Shown: piece by piece, positions 13,652-22,046 of the stretch
How the letters are laid out: each line of letters starts with the position of its first letter
How positions within the stretch are numbered: position 1 is the stretch's first letter
Program-made: the position numbers and the translations under genes
NCBI GenBank assembly: GCA_002499945.1
Contig: DKYP01000081.1
Location: 1 to 22,271, forward strand
Source: Lachnoclostridium sp. UBA7097
Lineage (GTDB): Bacteria > Bacillota > Clostridia > Lachnospirales > Lachnospiraceae
Length of the DNA: 22,271 nucleotides
Reading direction: 5' to 3'
Notes under the pieces: generated by a model
Database searches by the model: none
Told to the model about the DNA's origin: nothing
What the model saw: only the letters and a program-made list of their open reading frames with translations

Positions 13652-16600
13652 TTAAATAAAATCCATTATCGACATCTGGTTGCTATGTGGCATATCCCCC
13701 ATCAGCCCCAAGTCTGCCATTGCTTCTACTACTTTTTCACTTACTTTGCAGCGGTTTTTAAAGTCTTCACGTGAAAGGAATTTCCCTTTTCTTGCCTCAT
13801 CTTCTATCATTTCTGCCGCCTTATCACCAAGCCCGTCTATTGTAGAAAATGAAGGCATAAGTTTACCGTCTGTAATCTGGAACCTGTTTGCTTTTGCCCT
13901 GTACAGGTCAAGTTTTACGAAACCGAACCCTCTTGCATACATTTCCTGTACTATGCGCATATCTTCATATGTATCCTTTTCTTTATCTGAAAGTTCATTT
14001 TTACGTTTGCGGTAATCTTCCATATAATATTCAAGCCTCTCCCTGCCAAGGCACATAAGTTCATAGTTAAATGATGTTGCACGTATGCTGAAAAATGCGG
14101 CATAGTATGCAAGCGGGTAATATACTTTAAAGTATGCAACCCTTATAGCCATCATAACATATGCGGCGGCATGTGCTTTTGGGAACATATATTTAATGCG
14201 TTTACAGGATTCAATATACCATTCTGGCACGTTGCATGCCAGCATATCTTCTTCCATATCAGGTGTAAGCCCCTTGCCTTTACGCACACTTTCCATTATC
14301 TTAAATGAACGTTCATTCTCAACCCCCATACGTATAAGGTATGTCATTATATCATCACGTGTACATATTGCGGTTGAAAGCGTACAGTCACCATTTGCAA
14401 TAAAATATTGTGCGTTGTCAAGCCATACATTTGTACCATGTGAAAGCCCTGATATGCGTACAAGGTCTGAGAAATTCTTTGGCTTTGCTTCTGTAAGCAT
14501 GCCATGTACGAACTGTGTTCCAAATTCAGGAAGCCCCAGGCAGCCAAGTGTACAGCCGCCAATATCTTCTGGTTTTATTCCAAGGGCTTTTGTATTTTCA
14601 AAAAGTGACAGCACTTTTTTATCGTCCATCCTGATTTTTGAGGCGTCAACATCTGTAAGGTCTTCAAGCATACGTATCATTGTAGGGTCCTGGTGTCCAA
14701 GTATATCAAGCTTTAAGAGGTTGGCATCTATCTTGTGGTAATCAAAATGTGTTGTAATTATTTTGGTTGTCATGTCATTTGCAGGATGCTGTACTGGTGT
14801 AAATGTATAGATTTCTTCGCCCATTGGAAGCACTACTATACCGCCCGGGTGCTGCCCTGTGCTTCTGCGCACACCTGTGCAGCCGCCAGAAATACGTTCT
14901 ATCTCTGCTTTGCGCTTTGTTTCCCCATGTTCCTCATAGTATTTCTTTACATAGCCATATGCTGTTTTGTCTGCAAGTGTGCCAACTGTACCCGCCCTGA
15001 AGGTATGCCCTGCACCAAATATGACTTCTGTATAATCATGTGCGTTGCTCTGGTATTCGCTTGAAAAGTTAAGGTCAATATCCGGCTCTTTATCACCTTT
15101 AAAACCAAGAAATGTTTCAAATGGTATATCGTGCCCGTCTTTTTCAAGCATATGCCCGCATTTTGGGCATTTTTTATCTGGCATGTCACAGGCAGAGCTC
15201 CCGGCAAATGCCTTTACATCGTCCGAATCAAAGTCATAGTAATGGCATTCCGGGCAGTAATAATGTGCTGAAAGCGGGTTTACTTCTGTAATTCCTGCCA
15301 TTGTTGCAACAAATGATGAACCTACTGAACCCCTTGAACCTACAAGGTAGCCATCCTCATTTGACTTCCACACAAGTTTCTGTGCAATTATATACATAAC
15401 GGCATAGCCATTGCTTATAATTGAATCCAGCTCCCTTTCAAGCCTTTCTGTAACTACAGGCGGAAGTTTGTCACCATATATTGAATGTGCCCTGTTATAA
15501 CATATTTCCCTTAAATCATTATCTGAATTTTCAATTTCAGGCGGGCATTTCCTTGGGCTGCACGGGCTTATATAATCAATCATATCTGCGATAAGGTTAG
15601 TATTGGTTATAACAACTTCTTCTGCTTTCTTAGAGCCAAGATACTGGAATTCAGATAACATTTCCTCTGTAGTCCTGTAATAAAGCGGTGCCTGCATGTC
15701 TGCATCAGCAAACCCTTTTCCAGACATTATAATGCGCCTGTAAACTTCATCTTCTGCATTTAGGAAATGCACATCACATGTGGCAACTACAAGTTTATTA
15801 TATTCCTCACCTAGCGAAACAATTTTGCGGTTAATCTCCATAAGGTCATTTTCATCCTGTATATGTGGGAACTTATTATTGTCACGCAGCATAAATGCAT
15901 TGTTGCCAACAGGCTGTATCTCAAGGTAATCATAAAACCTTACAATCCTGTCTATTTCTTCTTCAGGACGCTCTTCAAGTATTGCCCTGTAAAGTTCCCC
16001 TGCCTCACAAGCAGAACCAGCCATAAGCCCTTCACTGTATTTAAGGTACAGGCTTTTAGGAAGCTTCGGCCTTCTGTTAAAGTATTTAAGGTGTGATTCC
16101 GAAACAAGGCGGTATAAATTTACACGCCCTGTTTCATTTTTGGCAAGTATTATAGCATGGTATGACGGGAGTTTGCGTATTGTTTCTTCATCCGGCTTCC
16201 CAAATTCATTAAGCCCTGCAAGTGTAGTTATGCCTTTGTCACAAAGCCTGTTTAAAAGCTTTACAAATATTTCTGCTGTAGCACCTGCATCATCAACTGC
16301 ACGGTGGTGGTTTTCAAGTGAAACACCAAGTGCCTTTGCCACGGTATCCAGCTTGTATTTCTTAAGTTCCGGCAGCAGTGCCCTTGACATTGAAACAGTG
16401 TCTACAACAGTAAAATCTGTGTGTATGCCCCTGTCCTTTGCTTTCTGGAAGATAAATCCTGTATCAAATGAAGCATTATGTGCTACAAGGACTGCATCTT
16501 TACAAAATGCAAGGAAATCTGGCAGTGCTTTGTCTATGGATGGCGCATCTGCAACCATCTGGTCATTAATGCTTGTAAGTTCCTGTATATTATAAGGAAT

Positions 16601-18196
16601 TGGCCTTCCTGGATTGACAAATGTACTGAACTTGTCTGTAATTACCTGGTTTTTAACTTTAACCGCACCTATCTCTATTATTTCATTGCTGTTTACACTT
16701 ATGCCAGTTGTTTCAAGGTCAAATACAACAAATTCGCCGGTAAAATCCTGTCCTTTATCATTCTTTACAGTATCTATAAGGTCATCTACAAGGTAAGCTT
16801 CAACACCATAAATAATCTTAAGGTTGTCACCAGGTTTCAAGGCATGTTCAGCATCAGGGAAAGACTGCACAACACCATGGTCGGTAATAGCTATTGCACT
16901 ATGCCCCCACCTTCTGGCAGTATCTACATAATCACTTACAGACATTACAGAATCCATTTCGCTCATCTGTGTATGCGCATGAAGTTCAACACGCTTCATT
17001 CCCTGGTAATTGTCCATGCGCTTTACACGCCTGTCTGTGCCTGGTTTAATGCCACGTATAGAAGAAATTGCAATTTCCCTGCTGTACGTATCATAAAGCG
17101 GTACACCTTTAAGTTTAATAAACTTTCCTTTTTTAATGTTATCACGTACTGCATCCGCTTCATCTTTTTGAATAAATATTTTGGCTTGTATTGTATCTGT
17201 AAAATCAGTTATATTAAACATATAGATAATTTTTTCATTTTTAATTTCACGTTCATCTGTAGAAACAACCTGTCCTTCAATTACAACTTCGCCGACTTCA
17301 CCCTGTATATCAGCAATTTTAATAATCTCTCCCTCACAGTTCCTTCCATAAAAACACTCTGCATCAGCACCTTTGCCAGAACCTGCCCCTTTATACCTGC
17401 CTTTTGGCTGGCTGTTAAACTTCCTGCCAGAGTCTTTATTATTGTTTCTGGCATTAGCATTATTACTGGTATTGGTATTATTTTCTTTTTTATTAAACAT
17501 TTCACTTGCAAGGCTTGCACCAGCCATATTAGCATAGTAACTATCTTCTCCAGTATTAACATTATTTTTAACATTAACCTTTGGAGTTTTTGGATTATTG
17601 CCATTAAAAGGCTTGCCTGGAACATCTGCCACCCCTGGCATATAATGTACATCTGCCTTGCCATATGTGCCAGTTGCAGGAAGTTCATTTATAGAAACAG
17701 GTTCTGTATATTTTATATTTACAGATACTTCAAATAAAGCCTTATCACGGAATATACCGCTTATAACCTCTATAAGCTTTTCTTCCCTTGCCCTGTACAT
17801 ACTGTCATCTTCACATGAAATATTTATTATATTCCCGATAATTTCTGCTTTGCCACTGTATAACATATTAAATTCAAGAATATTTTCTTCTTTTAAAATA
17901 AGCAGTATACTGTCCTTATATTCATTCCAGAAATTTTCCGGGGTATATTGTGAAGATAAATTAAACCTGTCATAAACCTGTACTTTATACCCTGCCTTTC
18001 CAAGCACTAAGGCTAAAGCATATTCAAGCAGCCTTATTTCGCGGTATGCAATAATATGGCTGCTTTCTATATAAATTTCTATTTTTTTAGTTTTTCTTAT
18101 TACAACGACCTTTGAAACAAGTACATCTTTAAAAATCCCCGCCTGCCTGTCAGTCAGGTTTAAATTATCAAATGTTTCAAGTAAAGGCTTAAACAT
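13652..18196 (-). CDS. polC: DNA polymerase III alpha subunit, PolC type
   Basis: This 1514-aa replicative polymerase of low-GC Gram-positives is full length. Order: N-terminal domain (1-170), a low-complexity Asn/Gly/Lys linker (about 195-280), OB domain (about 285-385), PHP domain (starting VELHAHT, 403-409, split by the exonuclease), DEDD 3'-5' proofreading exonuclease (VVFDLETTG, D493/E495; HNASFD near 574; HRAVDDA near 631), a Zn finger with CPEC (981-984) and CPKC (1010-1013), the catalytic palm with PDIDLNFS (D1039, D1041) and LKLDILG, and C-terminal fingers and helix-hairpin-helix region. GGGG lies about seven bases before the ATG. It usually lies near ispG in Clostridia; here eight accessory genes intervene, and only 33 bases separate it from the gene upstream, so it shares their transcription. 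Confidence 0.98.
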   Translation of the reverse strand: MFKPLLETFDNLNLTDRQAGIFKDVLVSKVVVIRKTKKIEIYIESSHIIAYREIRLLEYALALVLGKAGYKVQVYDRFNLSSQYTPENFWNEYKDSILLILKEENILEFNMLYSGKAEIIGNIINISCEDDSMYRAREEKLIEVISGIFRDKALFEVSVNIKYTEPVSINELPATGTYGKADVHYMPGVADVPGKPFNGNNPKTPKVNVKNNVNTGEDSYYANMAGASLASEMFNKKENNTNTSNNANARNNNKDSGRKFNSQPKGRYKGAGSGKGADAECFYGRNCEGEIIKIADIQGEVGEVVIEGQVVSTDEREIKNEKIIYMFNITDFTDTIQAKIFIQKDEADAVRDNIKKGKFIKLKGVPLYDTYSREIAISSIRGIKPGTDRRVKRMDNYQGMKRVELHAHTQMSEMDSVMSVSDYVDTARRWGHSAIAITDHGVVQSFPDAEHALKPGDNLKIIYGVEAYLVDDLIDTVKNDKGQDFTGEFVVFDLETTGISVNSNEIIEIGAVKVKNQVITDKFSTFVNPGRPIPYNIQELTSINDQMVADAPSIDKALPDFLAFCKDAVLVAHNASFDTGFIFQKAKDRGIHTDFTVVDTVSMSRALLPELKKYKLDTVAKALGVSLENHHRAVDDAGATAEIFVKLLNRLCDKGITTLAGLNEFGKPDEETIRKLPSYHAIILAKNETGRVNLYRLVSESHLKYFNRRPKLPKSLYLKYSEGLMAGSACEAGELYRAILEERPEEEIDRIVRFYDYLEIQPVGNNAFMLRDNNKFPHIQDENDLMEINRKIVSLGEEYNKLVVATCDVHFLNAEDEVYRRIIMSGKGFADADMQAPLYYRTTEEMLSEFQYLGSKKAEEVVITNTNLIADMIDYISPCSPRKCPPEIENSDNDLREICYNRAHSIYGDKLPPVVTERLERELDSIISNGYAVMYIIAQKLVWKSNEDGYLVGSRGSVGSSFVATMAGITEVNPLSAHYYCPECHYYDFDSDDVKAFAGSSACDMPDKKCPKCGHMLEKDGHDIPFETFLGFKGDKEPDIDLNFSSEYQSNAHDYTEVIFGAGHTFRAGTVGTLADKTAYGYVKKYYEEHGETKRKAEIERISGGCTGVRRSTGQHPGGIVVLPMGEEIYTFTPVQHPANDMTTKIITTHFDYHKIDANLLKLDILGHQDPTMIRMLEDLTDVDASKIRMDDKKVLSLFENTKALGIKPEDIGGCTLGCLGLPEFGTQFVHGMLTEAKPKNFSDLVRISGLSHGTNVWLDNAQYFIANGDCTLSTAICTRDDIMTYLIRMGVENERSFKIMESVRKGKGLTPDMEEDMLACNVPEWYIESCKRIKYMFPKAHAAAYVMMAIRVAYFKVYYPLAYYAAFFSIRATSFNYELMCLGRERLEYYMEDYRKRKNELSDKEKDTYEDMRIVQEMYARGFGFVKLDLYRAKANRFQITDGKLMPSFSTIDGLGDKAAEMIEDEARKGKFLSREDFKNRCKVSEKVVEAMADLGLMGDMPHSNQMSIMDFI

Positions 18197-18229
18197 CAGA
18201 GTCCCCCCTAAACTTTAGCTATATAATAA

Positions 18230-18556
18230 TTATGCAGGAAATACTAAAGTACAGTTTTCCAAATCCTCTGTTTCATTTTCTGAAATATATATTTCTGCAC
18301 TTTTTGATAAATCATTGCCAAGAAATCCTTTTTGCCTGAACAACTTTACAATATCAGGATAGTTTTCCCTGGCATTTTCTGTATTAAGCCAGATACCAAG
18401 TAAATTACTACGGGAATCTTTATCAATATAATCATATCCATTATCTGTTATCCTGCCATCTGTAACCTTTACAATACTGTCTGGAATCTTATAACGTAAA
18501 TCAATGTCAGGGTTTGCAAGTTTTGCAGGGTCTAATAAAATAATAATTGTCTGCAT
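18230..18556 (-). CDS. Small conserved-looking protein of unknown function
   Basis: This 108-aa acidic soluble protein has no signal peptide or membrane segment. It reads MQTIIILLDPAKLANPDIDLRYKIPD..., with a central DNGYDYIDKDSRSNLLGIWLNTEN and a C-terminal AEIYISENETEDLENCTLVF that looks like mixed alpha/beta secondary structure. I do not recognise a named domain, though the NPDxDLRYxxPD pattern seems familiar from other Firmicute small proteins. AGGAGGAG lies shortly before the ATG. It lies 33 bases before polC and is the last accessory gene in the ispG-polC interval. Confidence 0.7.
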   Translation of the reverse strand: MQTIIILLDPAKLANPDIDLRYKIPDSIVKVTDGRITDNGYDYIDKDSRSNLLGIWLNTENARENYPDIVKLFRQKGFLGNDLSKSAEIYISENETEDLENCTLVFPA

Positions 18557-18619
18557 AGGCGTATCTCCTCCTGTCTTAGTAAACCATAATATATAATATA
18601 TTAATTATAACACGCTATG

Positions 18620-19144
18620 CTATCTGGCAGCAACAGTAAATTCATACTGGTATTCTGTCCTTTCTTCGTATGATAACCTGTTTTTACGTCCTCCATATGT
18701 ACCTGTACGTGACATGCCAAGCTTTTCCATAACTTTATATGACGGGATATTTTCTGCATCACAATGCGCAATAAAGTGTTTTACTTTAAGTTCATTTATT
18801 GAAAAATCCATCAAAGCCCTGGCAGCTTCAAATGCAAATCCCTGTTTCTGGTATTTTTTATTTATAATCCAGCCAAGTTCACCAGACAGGCCATCTTCTA
18901 AATATATACTGGCAGCCCCTATATGCTTGTCCTGGTAAATTATTGCAAATTCATAAAATGATGGTGCAGCACTCTTCCATTCAGCATCTGACCTTTGGAG
19001 AAATTCTTTTGTTTCTTCAATATTATTATTGGGTAAATGGAGCATGTATTTTGTATTTTCAATATCAGAAGAATACTCATGCACAGATTCAATATATTTC
19101 ATTCCTAATGGTTTTAAAACCAGCCTTTTGGTATTTATTATCAT
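18620..19144 (-). CDS. GNAT acetyltransferase, RimJ/RimL type
   Basis: This 174-aa protein has the GNAT fold of RimJ/RimL-type N-acetyltransferases: it starts with INTKRLVLKPLG, has the beta-4 strand GELGWIINKKYQKQGFAFEA, where Q-K-Q-G-F-A is the acetyl-CoA pyrophosphate loop, and ends with the conserved HCDAENIPSYKVMEKLGMSRTGTY. It would move an acetyl group from acetyl-CoA to an amine, either a protein N-terminus or a small molecule; the substrate is not evident. AAGGAGG lies nine bases before the ATG. It is one of the accessory genes between ispG and polC. Confidence 0.9.
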   Translation of the reverse strand: MIINTKRLVLKPLGMKYIESVHEYSSDIENTKYMLHLPNNNIEETKEFLQRSDAEWKSAAPSFYEFAIIYQDKHIGAASIYLEDGLSGELGWIINKKYQKQGFAFEAARALMDFSINELKVKHFIAHCDAENIPSYKVMEKLGMSRTGTYGGRKNRLSYEERTEYQYEFTVAAR

Positions 19145-19222
19145 ATGAATTTACCTCCTTTTTTGCTGTCAATTACATTAATATGATGCCCAAATTCATA
19201 TTTTAATATATTAGAAGAAATC

Positions 19223-19645
19223 TTAATCATTATATTTTTCCTCCAGCCAGTCATCCACTAAATCATCATAATCTTCCAGATTAAAATTTATGCCATCTTT
19301 TTGTAATTTTAATCTCCGCAAATAACGTTCTGGCAGATATCTGTATGTAAGTACAGTCCTGTCATAATATTCACAAAAATCTGCAACACATTTAAAAGCA
19401 TTATCCCCACATTGCGTGACATTAAAAACTATTTCTGGATACAGCCATATAAGTATTGCTGTTTTACAGCCTGTACTTAAATATTCAGGCGGGATTATCC
19501 TGCCAAGCCTGTCTTTTAATACAAAGCCATCAACCAGTTCTGTCCCGTCAACATAATTCATAATTACCTGTACTACTTTATCAGTAAACCAGAATTCTTT
19601 TTTGTTTATAGAAAAGAAATTTCTGGAATCAATATAAACAGGCAT
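19223..19645 (-). CDS. DUF4869-like protein
   Basis: This 140-aa soluble protein begins MPVYIDSRNFFSINKKEFWF. The central part LGRIIPPEYLSTGCKTAILIW followed by IVFNVTQCGDNAFKCVADF and a final tyrosine/arginine-rich strand matches, from memory, the DUF4869 pattern (IPP..LS.G.K..IL, F....CGDN). Function of the family is unknown. The ATG at 19645 is chosen because AAGGGA lies nine bases upstream; the longer reading from 19810 overlaps the preceding gene, contains no good ribosome site and begins with unlike sequence. It follows the aspartic protease gene by about 133 bases on the same strand. Confidence 0.6.
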   Translation of the reverse strand: MPVYIDSRNFFSINKKEFWFTDKVVQVIMNYVDGTELVDGFVLKDRLGRIIPPEYLSTGCKTAILIWLYPEIVFNVTQCGDNAFKCVADFCEYYDRTVLTYRYLPERYLRRLKLQKDGINFNLEDYDDLVDDWLEEKYND

Positions 19646-19778
19646 TGTTGTTTTTCCCTTCTGGAAAATTAAATTAAGCATAAAAATAACCATGCCTTTC
19701 CAAATAACTGCATTAATATTTATCCTCTTTTTGAAAATGTTCCACATATTTGGTATATGTCTTCTGCCAATATCTAAA

Positions 19779-20327
19779 TTACCGCCCGTTACCACCAGGC
19801 ACACCATCAATTTCTGCTATTAATGATGGGTCAATATATCCTGATTCTTTGTTAAAACAATGTTGTTCTATGTAATTATTTACAGTATCACAGTCCATTA
19901 AACATAATTCACATTTTTTACGGTCATACATGAAAGAAAACAAACTTAAAATATCCATTCCCAATAAAGCTTTGTTTCCAATATCTTCTGAAAAGGCTAA
20001 TTTTATTTTAGGAAAAACTATATCAGGTGTTAAATAAAAATCATCAACTACGGCTTCACGGTAACTAATTTCACCACCAGTTGCACTTTCTAACCTGCCA
20101 CTGTAAACTGGTTCTTGTAAGATAATTTCTTTTATTTTTTGACGGATTTTAGCATTATTAATTCCTATCACAGTTCTAGAAGCACCTGTATCAATTTTTA
20201 CACTTATATTTGCTACAATATTCATCAAGCTAAAAGACACCTTAACAAAGTATGCCCTTCTGTCATAGTTGCCCCTGGTATTTTCTACACGCTGGAAATA
20301 AGACCGGTTTCCATTAAATTTTATCAT
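19779..20327 (-). CDS. Retropepsin-like aspartic protease
   Basis: This 182-aa cytosolic protein carries the catalytic motif of retroviral-type aspartic proteases: VKIDTGASRTVIG with D46-T47-G48, a flap-like ATGGEISYREAVVDDFYL (82-99), and the matching psi-loop LLGMDILSLF (121-130). Such proteases work as homodimers, each subunit giving one Asp. It lacks a signal peptide, so a cytosolic substrate is expected. The gene starts inside the stop of the upstream gene (ATGA overlap) and has AAGGAG seven bases before the ATG, so the two are translationally coupled. Small retropepsin-like enzymes are uncommon in Firmicutes (from memory), so this pair is noteworthy. Its substrate is not known. Confidence 0.8.
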   Translation of the reverse strand: MIKFNGNRSYFQRVENTRGNYDRRAYFVKVSFSLMNIVANISVKIDTGASRTVIGINNAKIRQKIKEIILQEPVYSGRLESATGGEISYREAVVDDFYLTPDIVFPKIKLAFSEDIGNKALLGMDILSLFSFMYDRKKCELCLMDCDTVNNYIEQHCFNKESGYIDPSLIAEIDGVPGGNGR

Positions 20328-20707
20328 GGTGCTTCTCCTTTTAAAAATATTGAATCTATTCCATTATCTTCTTTGTAATTATGGTCATAACCGGCGTAAC
20401 AATATGGTTCCAGGCCTGCGGCATCAGCTATAAACTCTATCTTACTATGTTCTTCATCAAGAAAAGGCGTAAAATAGTAAAGAGTACCCTTCTCATCTAT
20501 AATCCAATGGCTGTCATTTACTATATCTTCTGCATCTTTATAAATTAAAATACATTGGTCAAAACAATCTTTAAATTTTGTTAAACTAATTTTCTTTGGA
20601 TTTAGGACTTTATAGTAACCAGGTTCTACTTCTTCAATTTCTAAACCAAACTTCCCTGCCACTTCTTCTACAGTCATAGTAAATTCCATTACATCCCCGG
20701 ACCACAT
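20324..20707 (-). CDS. Unknown protein coupled to the aspartic protease
   Basis: This 127-aa acidic soluble protein is not recognised. It reads EFTMTVEEVAGKFGLEIEEVEPGYYKVLNPK, then DCFDQCILIYKDAEDIVNDSHWIIDEKGTLYYF, and ends with AGYDHNYKEDNGIDSIFLKGEAP. The predicted fold is mixed alpha/beta with a beta-rich C-terminus. AAAGGAGGG lies seven bases before the first ATG at 20707, which settles the start. The ATGA overlap with the protease gene suggests the two are made together; it may be the protease's substrate, adaptor or inhibitor, which is inference. Confidence 0.7.
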   Translation of the reverse strand: MWSGDVMEFTMTVEEVAGKFGLEIEEVEPGYYKVLNPKKISLTKFKDCFDQCILIYKDAEDIVNDSHWIIDEKGTLYYFTPFLDEEHSKIEFIADAAGLEPYCYAGYDHNYKEDNGIDSIFLKGEAP

Positions 20708-20738
20708 ATTAAACCCTCCTTTGAATTTTTGCTAGTAA

Positions 20739-21413
20739 TCAATGTGAACGGATATTTTCCAGGTTCATTCCATCTATACAGTTATTATATAAAAATTGTT
20801 TTATTGCAGATGTATTGTTTGTTTCGTAAAATTCTATTAGTAATTTATAAAATTCTTTTATATCTTTTTGTTTTACTGATATAATTCCCTGTCCTTCTGA
20901 AATCATTATTTTATTGCCAATAAGCATTGCAAGCCTTTTGTTCCCGTCATAAAATAGCTGTGCCCTCATAAGATACAGTGCCAGGTCAAGGGCTTTACTA
21001 AGTGGTATAACCTGGCTGTTATAGATTCTAAGGATTTCATAATTAACTTTCTCTTTATCTGGTATTTCTGGAATCCATTCTGTTCCGCCAATACGGACTT
21101 CTTCACGTCTTAAGCTCCCGGCATTTATGATTGTAAATTTTCCTAATAACATATGGACTTTTTCTATAAATTCCAAATCAAGTTTATCATTTATATGCCC
21201 AAGCAAAAACTGCCATGCATATTTTAAATCATTTATGGCATTTATTTCATCTATTGTATATCCAGATACAGCCATGCCATTATAAATAGCCTGGGTATCT
21301 GGATATGTCACCCCTATACCTTCAAGATTGGCGCTTTTCCATATATAGTCTACAATATTTCTCTTTGCAAGGAATATATTTTCCTCTTGTGTCATATTGT
21401 ATTTTGGTTTCAT
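20739..21413 (-). CDS. Fic/DOC-fold protein with the catalytic His replaced by Gln
   Basis: This 224-aa protein has the Fic fold. The inhibitory helix motif [ST]xxxE[GN] is present at the N-terminus (S27-A-N-L-E31-G32), as in class II Fic proteins. The conserved LRREEVRIGG lies at about 101-110. The active-site loop reads Q-L-F-Y-D-G-N-K-R (152-160); canonical HxFxxGN[GK]R has His at the first place, which is Gln here. That His acts as general base in AMP transfer, so classical AMPylation is unlikely; a different chemistry or binding role remains possible. GAGGA lies about eight bases before the ATG. It belongs to the ispG-polC accessory cluster. Confidence 0.85.
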   Translation of the reverse strand: MKPKYNMTQEENIFLAKRNIVDYIWKSANLEGIGVTYPDTQAIYNGMAVSGYTIDEINAINDLKYAWQFLLGHINDKLDLEFIEKVHMLLGKFTIINAGSLRREEVRIGGTEWIPEIPDKEKVNYEILRIYNSQVIPLSKALDLALYLMRAQLFYDGNKRLAMLIGNKIMISEGQGIISVKQKDIKEFYKLLIEFYETNNTSAIKQFLYNNCIDGMNLENIRSH

Positions 21414-21492
21414 ATATTAATTCCTCATTCTGGCTTTGATGGCTCAAATAAAAAGGTGGAAGGGTTTTTCAACCTATAAACCTGCCTGTATT

Positions 21493-22023
21493 CTACATAT
21501 TTTTAGCATATCCTATTGAATACCCTTCCTCTTCTGCCAGCTTGTTTAATTCCTCAAGCTGTTCTATAGGACATGGGAACAAAAACAGGTCATCACCATC
21601 AAATTCAATGTCAGCAATACAATAGCCTTCGGATGCCCAGTACCCGTCCAGTACCTCGCACCATTCAAAGATTTCTGCATCTTCATCAAACCAGTCTTCA
21701 TTTATTGGAAGGTTATTGCTTTTTGTTCCATTGAAATCCTGTACAGTATCTATAAAATCTTCCAGGAAATCACTGGTATCAACTTCCCAGGCATAGTTAT
21801 ATTTCTGCAGGATATCAATCATTCCAAGCCATCTTAGTTCATCTTCCTCTATTTCTGCTTCTTTTATAACTTCCGTTGTAATACCACGTTCTTCATAATT
21901 GACAGCATTGTCTTTGAAATATGTATCTGTATCATGGACACAGATATCTATTTCTTTCATTACATCAGCATCATTATTTGAAATTATTTCTGCTATTTTT
22001 TCAATTGGACATTTTTCTGGCAT
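21493..22023 (-). CDS. DUF6630-like acidic protein
   Basis: This 176-aa strongly acidic soluble protein has an N-terminal helical part and a C-terminal motif region: EDWFDEDAEIFEWCEVLDGYWASEGYCIADIEFDGDDLFLFPCPIEQLEELNKLAEEEGYSIGYA. From memory, the W-C-E-x-L-D..WA..GYC.A..D.D.D pattern matches DUF6630 proteins common in Lachnospiraceae, whose function is unknown. It begins 23 bases after ispG, so it is probably co-transcribed; GAGGAG sits rather far (about 12 bases) from the ATG. It has no link to isoprenoid chemistry that I can see. Confidence 0.6.
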   Translation of the reverse strand: MPEKCPIEKIAEIISNNDADVMKEIDICVHDTDTYFKDNAVNYEERGITTEVIKEAEIEEDELRWLGMIDILQKYNYAWEVDTSDFLEDFIDTVQDFNGTKSNNLPINEDWFDEDAEIFEWCEVLDGYWASEGYCIADIEFDGDDLFLFPCPIEQLEELNKLAEEEGYSIGYAKNM

Positions 22024-22046
22024 TTCTTTTAACCACTCCTCTATAT

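Noticed and set aside
13589..13774. A 61-codon plus-strand frame starting with TTG
   Set aside because: Despite a good ribosome site, about two thirds of it runs antisense to the polC 3' end. It is treated as a relic start only.
16478..17737. A 419-codon plus-strand reading frame inside polC
   Set aside because: It lies antisense to the conserved polC sequence, has Phe/Tyr/Ile/Cys-rich low-information translation, and no ribosome site.
19646..19810. An N-terminal extension of the DUF4869-like gene
   Set aside because: It overlaps the protease gene, lacks a fitting ribosome site, and the family-like sequence begins at the ATG at 19645.
21424..21480. A terminator hairpin between the DUF6630-like gene and the Fic gene
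   Set aside because: The only stem (GGTT/AACC) is four base pairs, too weak to call.
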